Source: Hymenobacter setariae (lineage in GTDB: Bacteria > Bacteroidota > Bacteroidia > Cytophagales > Hymenobacteraceae). From it: 64,000 nucleotides of DNA. The stretch spans positions 1,160,129 to 1,224,128 of the forward strand of contig NZ_VMRJ01000001.1 of the NCBI RefSeq assembly GCF_007713685.1. Direction: 5' to 3'. A program made the translations under genes and the position numbers. Numbering within the stretch: the stretch's first letter is position 1; every line of letters starts with the position of its first letter. Of this stretch, positions 53,082 to 60,998 are shown piece by piece. The notes under the pieces are model-generated. The model was given only the letters and a program-made list of their open reading frames with translations, searched no databases and was not told the DNA's origin.

Positions 53082-53933
53082 ATGACTACCAAGAAAATAT
53101 GGTTCGTGACCGGAGCCTCGAAGGGCCTGGGTCTGACGCTCGTGCAGCAGCTATTAGCCGCCGGCTACGCCGTAGCCGCTACCTCCCGCAATCTGGCCGA
53201 GCTAACGCAGGCTGTGTCAGCTGCCCCTGACCAGTTTCTGCCCCTGCACATGGACCTCAGCAACGAGGCCAGCGTGCAACAAGCTATCCAAGCCACCATC
53301 AGCGCCCTAGGCGGGCTCGATGTGGTGGTAAATAATGCGGGCTATGGCCAGCTCGGCGGCCTCGAAGAGCTAACCGACCAGGAAGCTCGCCAGAATTTTG
53401 AAGTCAATGTTTTTGGCTTGCTCAATGTGCTGCGCCACGCCACGCCACACCTACGGCAGCAGGGTTCGGGCCGAGTGTTCAATATTTCCTCCGTTGGGGG
53501 CTACTCCGGCAATTTTCCCGGCTGGGGCATTTACTGCGGCACCAAGTTCGCGGTGGCCGGCCTCACCGAGTCGTATGCCGCTGAAATGAAGGAATTTGGC
53601 GTGCACGCCACGGTGGTGTACCCCGGCTACTTCCGCACCGATTTTCTGACGAGCGGCTCGCTCGGCACCCCCAAAAACCCCATTGCTGCCTACCAAGCCG
53701 TCCGCGACTCGCAGGCCGCCCACGAGCAGCAAATCAACGGCAACCAGCCCGGCGACCCAGTGAAAGCAGCCGGAGTGCTCATCCAGGTCAGCGAAGCCGA
53801 AAACCCGCCCGTCCACCTGTTCTTGGGTGAAGATGCCAACCAAATGGCCGCCCAAAAAATAGCCACCGTGCAGCATGATGTGCAGCAGTGGCAGGCCGTG
53901 ACAAGCGCGACGAATTTCGCGGTTGAGGCCTAG
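53082..53933 (+). CDS. SDR-family oxidoreductase (tandem copy B)
   Basis: A 283-residue paralogue of the previous gene. The shared pattern is clear throughout: KIWFVTGASKGLGLTLVQQL, AATSRNLAELTQAV, NNAGYGQLGGLEELTD, NISSVGGYSGN, YCGTKFAVAGL, YPGYFRTDFLTSGSL and QISGNQPGDP-like C-terminal motifs. The nucleotide similarity suggests duplication followed by divergence. The 202-bp gap before it has no gene. Tyr-x3-Lys is intact, so both copies should be active. Confidence 0.9.
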   Translation: MTTKKIWFVTGASKGLGLTLVQQLLAAGYAVAATSRNLAELTQAVSAAPDQFLPLHMDLSNEASVQQAIQATISALGGLDVVVNNAGYGQLGGLEELTDQEARQNFEVNVFGLLNVLRHATPHLRQQGSGRVFNISSVGGYSGNFPGWGIYCGTKFAVAGLTESYAAEMKEFGVHATVVYPGYFRTDFLTSGSLGTPKNPIAAYQAVRDSQAAHEQQINGNQPGDPVKAAGVLIQVSEAENPPVHLFLGEDANQMAAQKIATVQHDVQQWQAVTSATNFAVEA

Positions 53934-53990
53934 CTAAAGCACCTAGGGCGTAAAATCCCGCTCTTAAAAAACCACAGTCAAACAACGTTT

Positions 53991-54071
53991 GTCATGCTGA
54001 CGAAGGAAGCATGTTATCAGGTTTGCATGACCTACGCTAGCGTGGTAAGATGCTTCCTTCGTCAGCATGAC
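53991..54071. repeat. Palindromic intergenic repeat (GTCATGC family), copy 6
   Basis: Arms start GTCATGCTGACGAAGGAAGC and end GCTTCCTTCGTCAGCATGAC, matching subtype two (copy 3), with a shorter, diverged centre. Confidence 0.9.
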
Positions 54072-54081
54072 AGATGATTTC

Positions 54082-54149
54082 GGAGCCCTAGGTAATGAAA
54101 AGGCCCTTGCTGAAGCTTCAGCAAGGGCCTTTTCATTACCTAGGGCTCC
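54082..54149. terminator. 68-bp perfect palindrome serving as terminator
   Basis: Two perfect 34-bp arms with no spacer (centre GAAGCTTC), each carrying CCTAGG and the segment AAAAGGCCCTTGCTGAAG. It lies 7 bp beyond the stop of the deoxyhypusine-synthase-like gene. Confidence 0.85.
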
Positions 54150-54155
54150 TGACAA

Positions 54156-55127
54156 TTATTGCCCGAGCACGATAGCAAAAATCAGCGGAGCAACGATAGT
54201 GGCGTCGCTTTCAATGATAAATTTCGGGGTTTTCTCGCCCAGTTTGCCCCAGGTGATTTTCTCGTTGGGCACGGCACCTGAGTAGCTGCCATAGCTGGTG
54301 GTCGAGTCCGAAATCTGGGCGAAATAGCCCCACAGCGGCACGTCGTGGCGCTGCAAGTCTTGGTGCAGCATAGGCACTACGCAGATGGGGAAGTCGCCGG
54401 CAATGCCACCGCCAATCTGGAAGAAGCCGATTTTGCTTTCTTCCGTGGCAGTTTTAGTGTACCAATCAGCCAGGTACATCATGTACTGGATGCCGGTTTT
54501 CATGGTGTGCACATTCTTGATGTCACCCGAAATTACGTGGCCAGCATAGATGTTACCGAGCGTCGAGTCTTCCCAGCCGGGGCAAATGATGGGCAGGTTT
54601 TTCTCAGCAGCTGCCAGCATCCATGAGTCTTTGGGGTCAATCTGGTAGTACTGCTCTAGGTCGCCCGACTTTAGAATCTGGTAGAAGAACTCGTGCGGGA
54701 AGTACGACTCGCCAGCCTGGTCGGCCTTTTCCCAGTGCTTGAGCACGGTGTGCTCGATGCGGCGCATGGCCTCCTCTTCGGGGATGCAAGTATCGGTCAC
54801 GCGGTTCATGTGGCGCTTCAGCAGCTCGTGCTCGTCGGCGGCGGTGAGGTCGCGGTAGTGCGGCACGCGCTCGTAGAAATCGTGGGCCACGAGGTTGAAG
54901 ATATCTTCTTCCAAGTTGGCACCGGTGCAGCTGATAATCTGCACTTTGTCCTGGCGAATGAGCTCGGCCAGTTGAATACCCATTTCGGCGGTGCTCATGG
55001 CGCCGGCCAGGGTAATCATCATTTTGCCGCCATCGGCGAGGTGCTTGTTGTAACCATCGGCCGCGTCGATGAGGGCAGCGGCGTTGAAGTGGCGGAAATG
55101 ATGCTTGAGGAAATTGGTGATTTGCAT
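54156..55127 (-). CDS. Deoxyhypusine-synthase-like protein
   Basis: A 323-residue NAD-dependent enzyme from the ATG at 55127. It has DHS-family features: GKMMITLAGAMSTAEMGIQL, ISCTGANLEEDIF, CPGWEDSTLGNIYAG, FFQIGGGIAGDFPICVVP, and WGKLGEKTPKFIIESDATIVAPL with the expected catalytic lysine. Bacteria lack eIF5A, the eukaryotic substrate; bacterial homologues are known that make homospermidine or other polyamine derivatives from spermidine or putrescine (SpeY-type). A polyamine role is therefore likely but inferred. It is monocistronic. Confidence 0.88.
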   Translation of the reverse strand: MQITNFLKHHFRHFNAAALIDAADGYNKHLADGGKMMITLAGAMSTAEMGIQLAELIRQDKVQIISCTGANLEEDIFNLVAHDFYERVPHYRDLTAADEHELLKRHMNRVTDTCIPEEEAMRRIEHTVLKHWEKADQAGESYFPHEFFYQILKSGDLEQYYQIDPKDSWMLAAAEKNLPIICPGWEDSTLGNIYAGHVISGDIKNVHTMKTGIQYMMYLADWYTKTATEESKIGFFQIGGGIAGDFPICVVPMLHQDLQRHDVPLWGYFAQISDSTTSYGSYSGAVPNEKITWGKLGEKTPKFIIESDATIVAPLIFAIVLGQ

Positions 55128-55195
55128 GGTCAAAGTTTCAAATGCTACTAAGAGAGTAGCCAAAATTTGAGAAAGTAAAGCTTACAGAGGCAAGG

Positions 55196-55759
55196 CTATT
55201 GAGGCGCGTTCTCCCTAGCTTGACTAATTAGTGATTGAATAATGGCCAGTACTTCATTCGAGTCAGCTTTCACACCAGTGAAGTCTAATGCAAATGCTTT
55301 ACTACATTTTTTTAAGCGGCGTTGCATTGGTAAAAAACCCAGCAGGTCTAGTTTTTTCCCTACACTGGTCATTCCCCGCCGGCGTTGTAAAGGAGAAAGT
55401 TGGCTCAGATATTTTTCAGCGTTGATTATCTCTAGGAAGATGTAAGTACCGTCCCGGTTGTCCCACAGGCTGGCTTCTTTAACATCAATCCAAAAAATCT
55501 CGCGCGCACGTCGCGCGTGGTCAATCACACTTGAGATAGTGATTGTAAACTGTGGCGTGCGGTCAAATATTCTCCAGATAACCGGCAGTACTTGATTACC
55601 TAGGCCAATTATCCATAGCCATACTATCCAGCGCGCCCTTGGGTCGCCACCATGAAGAATAGCAAAACAACCCAGCAGTATAAGTAAGCCAAATAACCCG
55701 TATAAGCTATTGGCCACAATGGAGTTATAATATACCAATGGCAGCCGAATAGCTTTCAT
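55196..55759 (-). CDS. Membrane protein resembling the STM3941 family
   Basis: A 187-residue protein. Two N-terminal helices (VANSLYGLFGLLILLGCFAIL and WIVWLWIIGLGNQVLPVIWRIF) precede a cytoplasmic domain rich in short strands (PQFTITISSVIDHARRAREIFWIDVKEASLWDNRDGTYIFLEI) and helices (SNEVLAIIQSLISQ). This layout resembles the STM3941 family of unknown function; I am only moderately sure. It starts 4 nt after the hslV stop, implying co-transcription. It is less GC-rich than its neighbours. Confidence 0.6.
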   Translation of the reverse strand: MKAIRLPLVYYNSIVANSLYGLFGLLILLGCFAILHGGDPRARWIVWLWIIGLGNQVLPVIWRIFDRTPQFTITISSVIDHARRAREIFWIDVKEASLWDNRDGTYIFLEIINAEKYLSQLSPLQRRRGMTSVGKKLDLLGFLPMQRRLKKCSKAFALDFTGVKADSNEVLAIIQSLISQARENAPQ

Positions 55760-55763
55760 TACC

Positions 55764-56306
55764 CTACGCTGGTTCGGCGATAATCAGGTTATGGTTGGTG
55801 TAGATACAGATGTCAGCCGCGATGTGCAGCGCCTCTTCCACCATCTGGCGGGCCGTGAGGTGCGGGGCGTGCTTTTTGAGCGCAAGGGCGGCCGACTGCG
55901 CATACATGGCACCCGAGCCAATGGCAGCTACGTCCATGTCGGGTTCCAGCACGTCGCCGGTGCCGCTCACAATGAGTAGCTCGTCTTTGTCGGCCACCAC
56001 CATCATGGCCTCAAGCTTGCGCAGGTACTGGTCTTTGCGCCAGTCTTTGGCTAGCTCGATAGCGGCGCGCTTGAGATTATTGCCGTAGGCCGACAGCTTT
56101 TCTTCGAAGCGGTCGAGCAGCATGAAGGCATCGGCGGTAGAGCCCGCGAAGCCGGTTACAACTTTGCCGTCGTTGAGCTGGCGCACTTTGCGCACGTTGT
56201 TTTTGGCTACGTGCTTGTCCATAGTGGCCTGGCCGTCGGCCCCTAGGGCAATCTGGCCGTTGTGGCGCACGCCAAGCACGGTCGTGGAGCGAATTTTTGG
56301 AAGCAT
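55764..56306 (-). CDS. hslV: ATP-dependent protease subunit HslV
   Basis: A 180-residue proteasome-type peptidase. The ATG at 56306 gives MLPKIRSTTVLGVRHNGQIALGADGQATM, with the nucleophile Thr exposed by processing before TTVLG. KKVRQLNDGKVVTGFAGSTADAFMLLDRFEEKL-like segments and AIGSGAMYAQSAALALKKH follow. It assembles as two hexamers with the HslU ATPase, whose gene is not adjacent, as often in Bacteroidota. A TATTTTTG -7 match lies 5 nt before the ATG. Confidence 0.95.
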   Translation of the reverse strand: MLPKIRSTTVLGVRHNGQIALGADGQATMDKHVAKNNVRKVRQLNDGKVVTGFAGSTADAFMLLDRFEEKLSAYGNNLKRAAIELAKDWRKDQYLRKLEAMMVVADKDELLIVSGTGDVLEPDMDVAAIGSGAMYAQSAALALKKHAPHLTARQMVEEALHIAADICIYTNHNLIIAEPA

Positions 56307-56310
56307 GGTG

Positions 56311-56318
56311 CAAAAATA
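56311..56318 (-). promoter_or_regulatory. -7 box close to hslV start
   Basis: TATTTTTG on the minus strand matches TAnnTTTG exactly but sits only 4 nt before the ATG, so a transcript from it would be leaderless. Confidence 0.35.
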
Positions 56319-56350
56319 CATCCCCTACCCCACCGAGTAGCGCTAAACCA

Positions 56351-56382
56351 AAAACGGCCGAGCTTCATAGCTCGGCCGTTTT
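56351..56382. terminator. Bidirectional terminator
   Basis: AAAACGGCCGAGCT-TCAT-AGCTCGGCCGTTTT has perfect 14-bp arms with A/T tracts, between the TonB receptor and hslV. Confidence 0.85.
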
Positions 56383-56452
56383 GGTTCTTAATACTAAATA
56401 CTCGTCGCCCGTGGGGCCGGGGGTGGGGTTATCGCGTTAGGAATGCAACAGC

Positions 56453-59035
56453 CTAAAACTTCACTTGCAGCTTGGCAAACAAGAACCGCCCATTCGAGCC
56501 CATTTGCACGGGGTCCCAGGCGCCGCCGGTTTCGGTCACGAGGGGATTGAAGAAGCTGGGGTATACGTTGAAGAGGTTGGAGCTGCCCAGCGACAGGCGC
56601 AATTGATTGGTGAGGGCATAGCTCAGGGCCACGTCGGTGGTCAGGCGCTGGCCGTAGTTTTCGGGCTTGCCGTCGTAGTCAATCAGCTTCACGCCACCAA
56701 ACTGCACAAAGCGCACCAGCGCCCCGAAGCGGCTTAGGCTGTAGTCAAAAGTCAAATTGATTTTGAAGGGCGGCGCGGAGGCTTTCACGAAGGCCTGCTC
56801 GCGGGGGCCGAAGAAGGTTTCTTCCTTGCCCGCTAGTCCCGGTGTTGTTTTTACATTGGTCACCAGCAGGCGGTTGAGGTTGGCCGCCAGCGTGGTGCTG
56901 AGGCGGCCGTTGCCTACACCTATCGTGTTGGCTATCACAGCGTCGAGGCCCCACGTAGTGGTAGAGGCAGCATTGGCAAAGAATTGCGCCTGCCCTACCC
57001 CTAGGCTGGTGAGCGTCGGCCCAATGGTGCTATCAGTCGAGGCAAAGGTGCCCGTGAGCACAATGCGGTCTTTGATGTGAATGTAGTAGCCATCCACGGT
57101 AAAAGTCAGAATGGAACCCGCCCGGCCAGTAAAGCCCACGCTGGCCGACTGCGAACGCTCCTGCGTGAGGGCCGGGATACCCAAGGCCCGCGACACCGGT
57201 CCGTCGTTGCGGTCAAGCAGAATATCCACTGGCCTGCCGCCTACTACGTTGGTAAACACCGTATTGAAATTAATCTGCGCCAACGAGGGCGCCCGGAAGC
57301 CGGTGCTGAGCGTGCCGCGCAGCGAAAGAGCGTCGTTCAGCTTGAGGCGCGTGGCAATTTTGCCGGTGAGGTTGCTGCCAAAATCGGTGTAGTGCTCGTA
57401 GCGAGCAGCTCCCTCTACTAGCCACGCCTTGGTCACGTTGAGCTCGGCATCGAGGTACACCCCTACGTTATCGCGGCTGGCGTTCACCTCGTTGCGCGGC
57501 TGAAAACCGGGGAAGCCCTGTACCCCGGCCGCCAGCCCCGAGCCGGGCGCATAGTTGGTGTAGGAGCCGGCATCACCCGCAAACAGCGAGTACCACTCGG
57601 TGCGAAACTCGCTGCCAAAAGCTAGGTTCAGGCCCTGCGCTACGGTCTTAAAGTTGCGGCTTACGTTGAGGTTCACCACATCTTGCTGCAGCTGAAAACC
57701 ACCCGCGTCGAAGCTCGTGGGAGAGGCGGCTCCTAGGGTTGCGTTCAGCGAATTGCGCACGCCATAGTGAAAGCGGTTTGAGCCGAAGCTATTGCTCAGG
57801 TCCACATCCCAAGCGCCAAAGTTGCCACGCAGCCCCGCCACTCCCTGCGCATCAAAAATATTGCTGCTGATGATGGGGTCGAAGCCGTTGGGATAGAGCG
57901 TGGCGTTGCTACGCGGGTTTGGAATGGTATTGCCATCGTCGTCCGTACTGGTCGGGAAGCGGGTGTAGGCGTAGGCGTCGCCTCGGCGCACGTTGAAACC
58001 GCCGAACACGTAGGCGTAGATATTTTCGTTCAGCGGCAGCTTGCTGTTGAGATAAGCCGAGGTGTTGTACACCTTGGGGTCGCCGTACTCACGGCGCTGA
58101 ATGCCGTCGGGGGCCGGCACATTGGCCCGCTGGGTATGCTCGCGCTGGTTGAAGTCGGCCGTGAGGTTTATGTAGCCGCCTTCGCCCACACCCACGCCGT
58201 AGTTGAGATTGGCGTTCAAATTGCCCCCATCAAAGGTCTTATCATCAAAACGATATTTGGCGGTGTAGGCGCCATAGTTCACGTTGGCGGTCAGCTCCTT
58301 CGTACTGGTTTTGAGCACGATGTTGATGACGCCCGCAATGGCATCGGAGCCGTACTGCGCCGATGCGCCATCGCGCAGAATCTCGATGCGTTCGATGCTG
58401 GCGGCCGGAATCGTGTTGAGGTCGGTGCCCGTATTGCCCCGGCCGCGCGAGCCAAATAGATTTACGAGCGACGACTGGTGCCAGCGCTTGCCATTCACCA
58501 GCACCAACGTCTGGTCGGGACCTAGGCCGCGCAGGGTGGCGGGGTCGGTGTGGTCGGCACCATCGGCGCCGGTCTGGCGGTTCGAGTTAAAGGAAGGCGC
58601 CACAAATTGCAGCAGTTGGTTTACGTCGAGTTGGCCGGTTTTGGCCGTCACCTGCTGCACGTCGATAATATCGACCGGCGAGGGCGAGTCGGTCACAGTG
58701 CGGTTGAGGCTGCGCGACCCTACCACCTGCACGCCTTCGAGGGTGGTACTTGCCTCAGCCAGCTGCACCGCGATAGTGCCGCCTGTGGGGCTTATTTCCT
58801 GCGTGGTATAGCCTAGGGCACTTATTTGAAGCCGAGGCTGAGCCGTGCGGGCCCGAAGCAGAAAGCGCCCGTTGGCGTCGGTGCCAATACCATTATTGGT
58901 GCCCTTCTCTACTACCGTAGCCCCAATAACTGGCCTCCCAGCGGTGTCCAGCACCTGGCCCGACAGCGTTTGGCTCTGCGCAAATGCGGCACTGCTGGCT
59001 AGTACTAATGGAAATAACAGTAGATTATGCTTCAT
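56453..59035 (-). CDS. TonB-dependent outer-membrane receptor with CarboxypepD_reg domain
   Basis: An 860-residue receptor from the ATG at 59035 (signal MKHNLLLFPLVLASSAAFAQ). Residues 21-105 are a carboxypeptidase-regulatory-like domain (LSGQVLDTAGRPVIGATVVEKGT). The plug follows with VDIIDVQQVTAKTGQLDVNQ and LRDGASAQYGSDAIAGVINI, then a 22-strand barrel ending in LGSSNLFNVYPSFFNPLV and the C-terminal FAKLQVKF. No SusD partner is nearby, so it is a stand-alone siderophore- or metabolite-type receptor. The ligand is unknown. Confidence 0.94.
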   Translation of the reverse strand: MKHNLLLFPLVLASSAAFAQSQTLSGQVLDTAGRPVIGATVVEKGTNNGIGTDANGRFLLRARTAQPRLQISALGYTTQEISPTGGTIAVQLAEASTTLEGVQVVGSRSLNRTVTDSPSPVDIIDVQQVTAKTGQLDVNQLLQFVAPSFNSNRQTGADGADHTDPATLRGLGPDQTLVLVNGKRWHQSSLVNLFGSRGRGNTGTDLNTIPAASIERIEILRDGASAQYGSDAIAGVINIVLKTSTKELTANVNYGAYTAKYRFDDKTFDGGNLNANLNYGVGVGEGGYINLTADFNQREHTQRANVPAPDGIQRREYGDPKVYNTSAYLNSKLPLNENIYAYVFGGFNVRRGDAYAYTRFPTSTDDDGNTIPNPRSNATLYPNGFDPIISSNIFDAQGVAGLRGNFGAWDVDLSNSFGSNRFHYGVRNSLNATLGAASPTSFDAGGFQLQQDVVNLNVSRNFKTVAQGLNLAFGSEFRTEWYSLFAGDAGSYTNYAPGSGLAAGVQGFPGFQPRNEVNASRDNVGVYLDAELNVTKAWLVEGAARYEHYTDFGSNLTGKIATRLKLNDALSLRGTLSTGFRAPSLAQINFNTVFTNVVGGRPVDILLDRNDGPVSRALGIPALTQERSQSASVGFTGRAGSILTFTVDGYYIHIKDRIVLTGTFASTDSTIGPTLTSLGVGQAQFFANAASTTTWGLDAVIANTIGVGNGRLSTTLAANLNRLLVTNVKTTPGLAGKEETFFGPREQAFVKASAPPFKINLTFDYSLSRFGALVRFVQFGGVKLIDYDGKPENYGQRLTTDVALSYALTNQLRLSLGSSNLFNVYPSFFNPLVTETGGAWDPVQMGSNGRFLFAKLQVKF

Positions 59036-59058
59036 TATCTTGAAATTATGATGATGCG

Positions 59059-59066
59059 CAAATATA
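59059..59066 (-). promoter_or_regulatory. -7 box of the TonB receptor
   Basis: TATATTTG on the minus strand matches TAnnTTTG exactly, 23 nt from the ATG; TTTTG lies about 25 nt further upstream as a possible -33. Confidence 0.5.
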
Positions 59067-59117
59067 GACTGTTTCCGAAAGCACCCTCTATCAAAAGGTA
59101 CAATTAGCCAGAAAAGC

Positions 59118-59147
59118 AAAAAACCAGCCCGTAAAGGCTGGTTTTTT
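59118..59147. terminator. Terminator downstream of the PDH E2 gene
   Basis: AAAAAACCAGCC-CGTAAA-GGCTGGTTTTTT has perfect 12-bp arms and T-runs on both strands. Confidence 0.88.
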
Positions 59148-59193
59148 GATAGGCTACTTTGAGAAACTAAGTAGCTTCAAGCTAATCTAGGGC

Positions 59194-60906
59194 TTAAATC
59201 AGCATCCGCAGTGGGTCTTCGAGCAGGCCTTTCACGGTTTGCAGGAAGGCAGCACCGGTGGCACCGTCTACTACGCGGTGGTCGCAGCTCAGCGTCACTT
59301 TCATAATGTTGCCAATGGCCAGTTCGCCATTCTTCACCACGGCCGTTTGCTTGATGCCACCTACGGCCAAGATGCACGCATCGGGCGGGTTGATAATGGC
59401 GGTGAATTCGTCGATACCGAACATACCTAGGTTCGAGATGGTGAAGGTGCTACCCTCCCACTCGGCAGGCTGCAGCTTCTTGCTCTTGGCTTTGCCAGCC
59501 AGCTCTTTCACCTCGGTGGCAATCTGCGACATGCCTTTGCCATCCGCGTTGCGGATAACGGGCACCAGCAGTCCCTCGTCCACGGCTACGGCCACGCCGA
59601 TATTCACCACTTTGTTCTGGCGAATCTTGTCGCCGAGCCACGACGAGTTAATGGCAGGGTGCTGCTTCAGGGCCACTGCGCAAGCCTTGATAACCATGTC
59701 GTTGAAGCTGAGCTTCACTGGCGACAGCTCGTTGAGCTTCACGCGAGTTTCCATAGCCTTGTCCATCAGGATTTCCATCGTGAGATAGAAATGCGGGGCC
59801 GTGAACAAGCTTTCCGACAAGCGACGGGCAATAACCTTGCGCATCGACGACACAGGCGTGTCGGTGTAGGTGCCTTCGGCAGCGGCCGGGGCAGCCACGG
59901 GAGCGGGCTTAGCGGCGGGCTGCTCGGGCAGGGCGGCTGAGATGTACTCGCTCTGCACCTGGGCCGGGGCGGCAGGCTGCGACGGAGCGGCAGCAGCGGG
60001 CGCAGCGGCCTGCGGCTGGGCATTCTGGAGGTCACGGGCCACAATGCGGCCGTTTTCGCCCGAGCCTTTTACTTGGCGCAGGTCAACACCCTTGTCTTTG
60101 GCGATGCTTTTGGCAAGCGGCGAAGCGAGCAGGCGGCCATTGCTTTCGGCCTGGGGAGCAGCGGTGGGCGCAGCAGCAGGAGCAGTAGTTTCAGCGGGCG
60201 TAGCAGCGGCCGGGGCAGCAGTGCTAGAACCACCACCTAGGAGCGCTTGAATGTCAGCACCTTCTTCACCGATAATAGCAAGTACGCCATCTACAGCTAC
60301 GGCTTCACCTTCTTTAGGGCCGGTGTAGAGCAGGGTACCATCTTCGTAGTTTTCCAGCTCCATCGTGGCTTTGTCGGTTTCGACTTCAGCCAGCACGTCG
60401 CCCGATTTCACCTTGTCACCTACCTTTTTCAGCCAGGCGGCAATGGTGCCTTCGGTCATGGTGTCGCTCATTTTGGGCATGCGCACTACTGTGGCCTTCT
60501 TACCATTGGCGGGCGCAGCGGGGGCTGCCGGAGCAGCAGGCGCAGGGGACGGGGCGGCAGCCACCGGAGCGGGTGCAGGGGCCGGCGCAGCGGCGGGAGC
60601 AGGAGCGGCGGCCGGAGCCGGGGCGCTACCACCATTCTGGCCGTTGAGCAGGCCCGAAATGTCTTCGCCTTCCTTGCCTACAATCGCCAACACGCCATCA
60701 ACGGGCACCGAGTCTTTCTCTTTGGGGCCGATATAAAGCAGGGTACCGTCTTCGTAGTTTTCTAGCTCCATCGTGGCTTTGTCGGTTTCGACTTCGGCCA
60801 GGATGTCCCCGGATTTTACTTTGTCGCCTACTTTTTTGAGCCAGGCCGCGATGGTCCCTTCGGTCATCGTGTCGCTCATTTTGGGCATTTTTATAATTTC
60901 GGCCAT
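59194..60906 (-). CDS. Pyruvate dehydrogenase E2 (dihydrolipoamide acetyltransferase), two lipoyl domains
   Basis: A 570-residue core of the pyruvate dehydrogenase complex that transfers acetyl to CoA. Two lipoyl domains (about residues 2-80 and 143-220) each carry VETDKATMELENYEDGTLLY with the lipoylated lysine. Ala/Pro-rich linkers follow each. The E1/E3-binding domain is at LLASPLAKSIAKDKGVDLRQVKGSGENGRIVARDL. The catalytic domain ends in LSCDHRVVDGATGAAFLQT with the His-Asp pair. The ATG at 60906 gives the standard MAEIIKMPKMSDTM start. The two lipoyl DNA copies (around 60355-60480 and 60763-60888) are very alike. Confidence 0.95.
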   Translation of the reverse strand: MAEIIKMPKMSDTMTEGTIAAWLKKVGDKVKSGDILAEVETDKATMELENYEDGTLLYIGPKEKDSVPVDGVLAIVGKEGEDISGLLNGQNGGSAPAPAAAPAPAAAPAPAPAPVAAAPSPAPAAPAAPAAPANGKKATVVRMPKMSDTMTEGTIAAWLKKVGDKVKSGDVLAEVETDKATMELENYEDGTLLYTGPKEGEAVAVDGVLAIIGEEGADIQALLGGGSSTAAPAAATPAETTAPAAAPTAAPQAESNGRLLASPLAKSIAKDKGVDLRQVKGSGENGRIVARDLQNAQPQAAAPAAAAPSQPAAPAQVQSEYISAALPEQPAAKPAPVAAPAAAEGTYTDTPVSSMRKVIARRLSESLFTAPHFYLTMEILMDKAMETRVKLNELSPVKLSFNDMVIKACAVALKQHPAINSSWLGDKIRQNKVVNIGVAVAVDEGLLVPVIRNADGKGMSQIATEVKELAGKAKSKKLQPAEWEGSTFTISNLGMFGIDEFTAIINPPDACILAVGGIKQTAVVKNGELAIGNIMKVTLSCDHRVVDGATGAAFLQTVKGLLEDPLRMLI

Positions 60907-60932
60907 CGGAATTGCGGGTTGGGATTGGGGGC

Positions 60933-60963
60933 CAAAATTAGCCGGGAAAAGTCGGGTAAACAA
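60933..60963 (-). promoter_or_regulatory. Promoter of the PDH E2 gene (-33 TTG, -7 TAATTTTG)
   Basis: On the minus strand TTG (60961-60963) is followed after 20 nt by TAATTTTG (60933-60940), the full Bacteroidota sigma pattern, 26 nt before the ATG. This is the clearest promoter in the window. Confidence 0.65.
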
Positions 60964-60998
60964 TCCGGGCCAACCTAGGCGGGTAGGAAGAAGAACAG

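Noticed and set aside
52937..53230. 97-aa plus-strand frame between the SDR genes
   Set aside because: It overlaps the start of the second SDR in another frame and has no family resemblance.
59194..60906. 2-oxoglutarate dehydrogenase E2
   Set aside because: Two lipoyl domains with a pyruvate-type E1-binding domain and the PDH-like MPKMSDTMTEG start favour pyruvate dehydrogenase.
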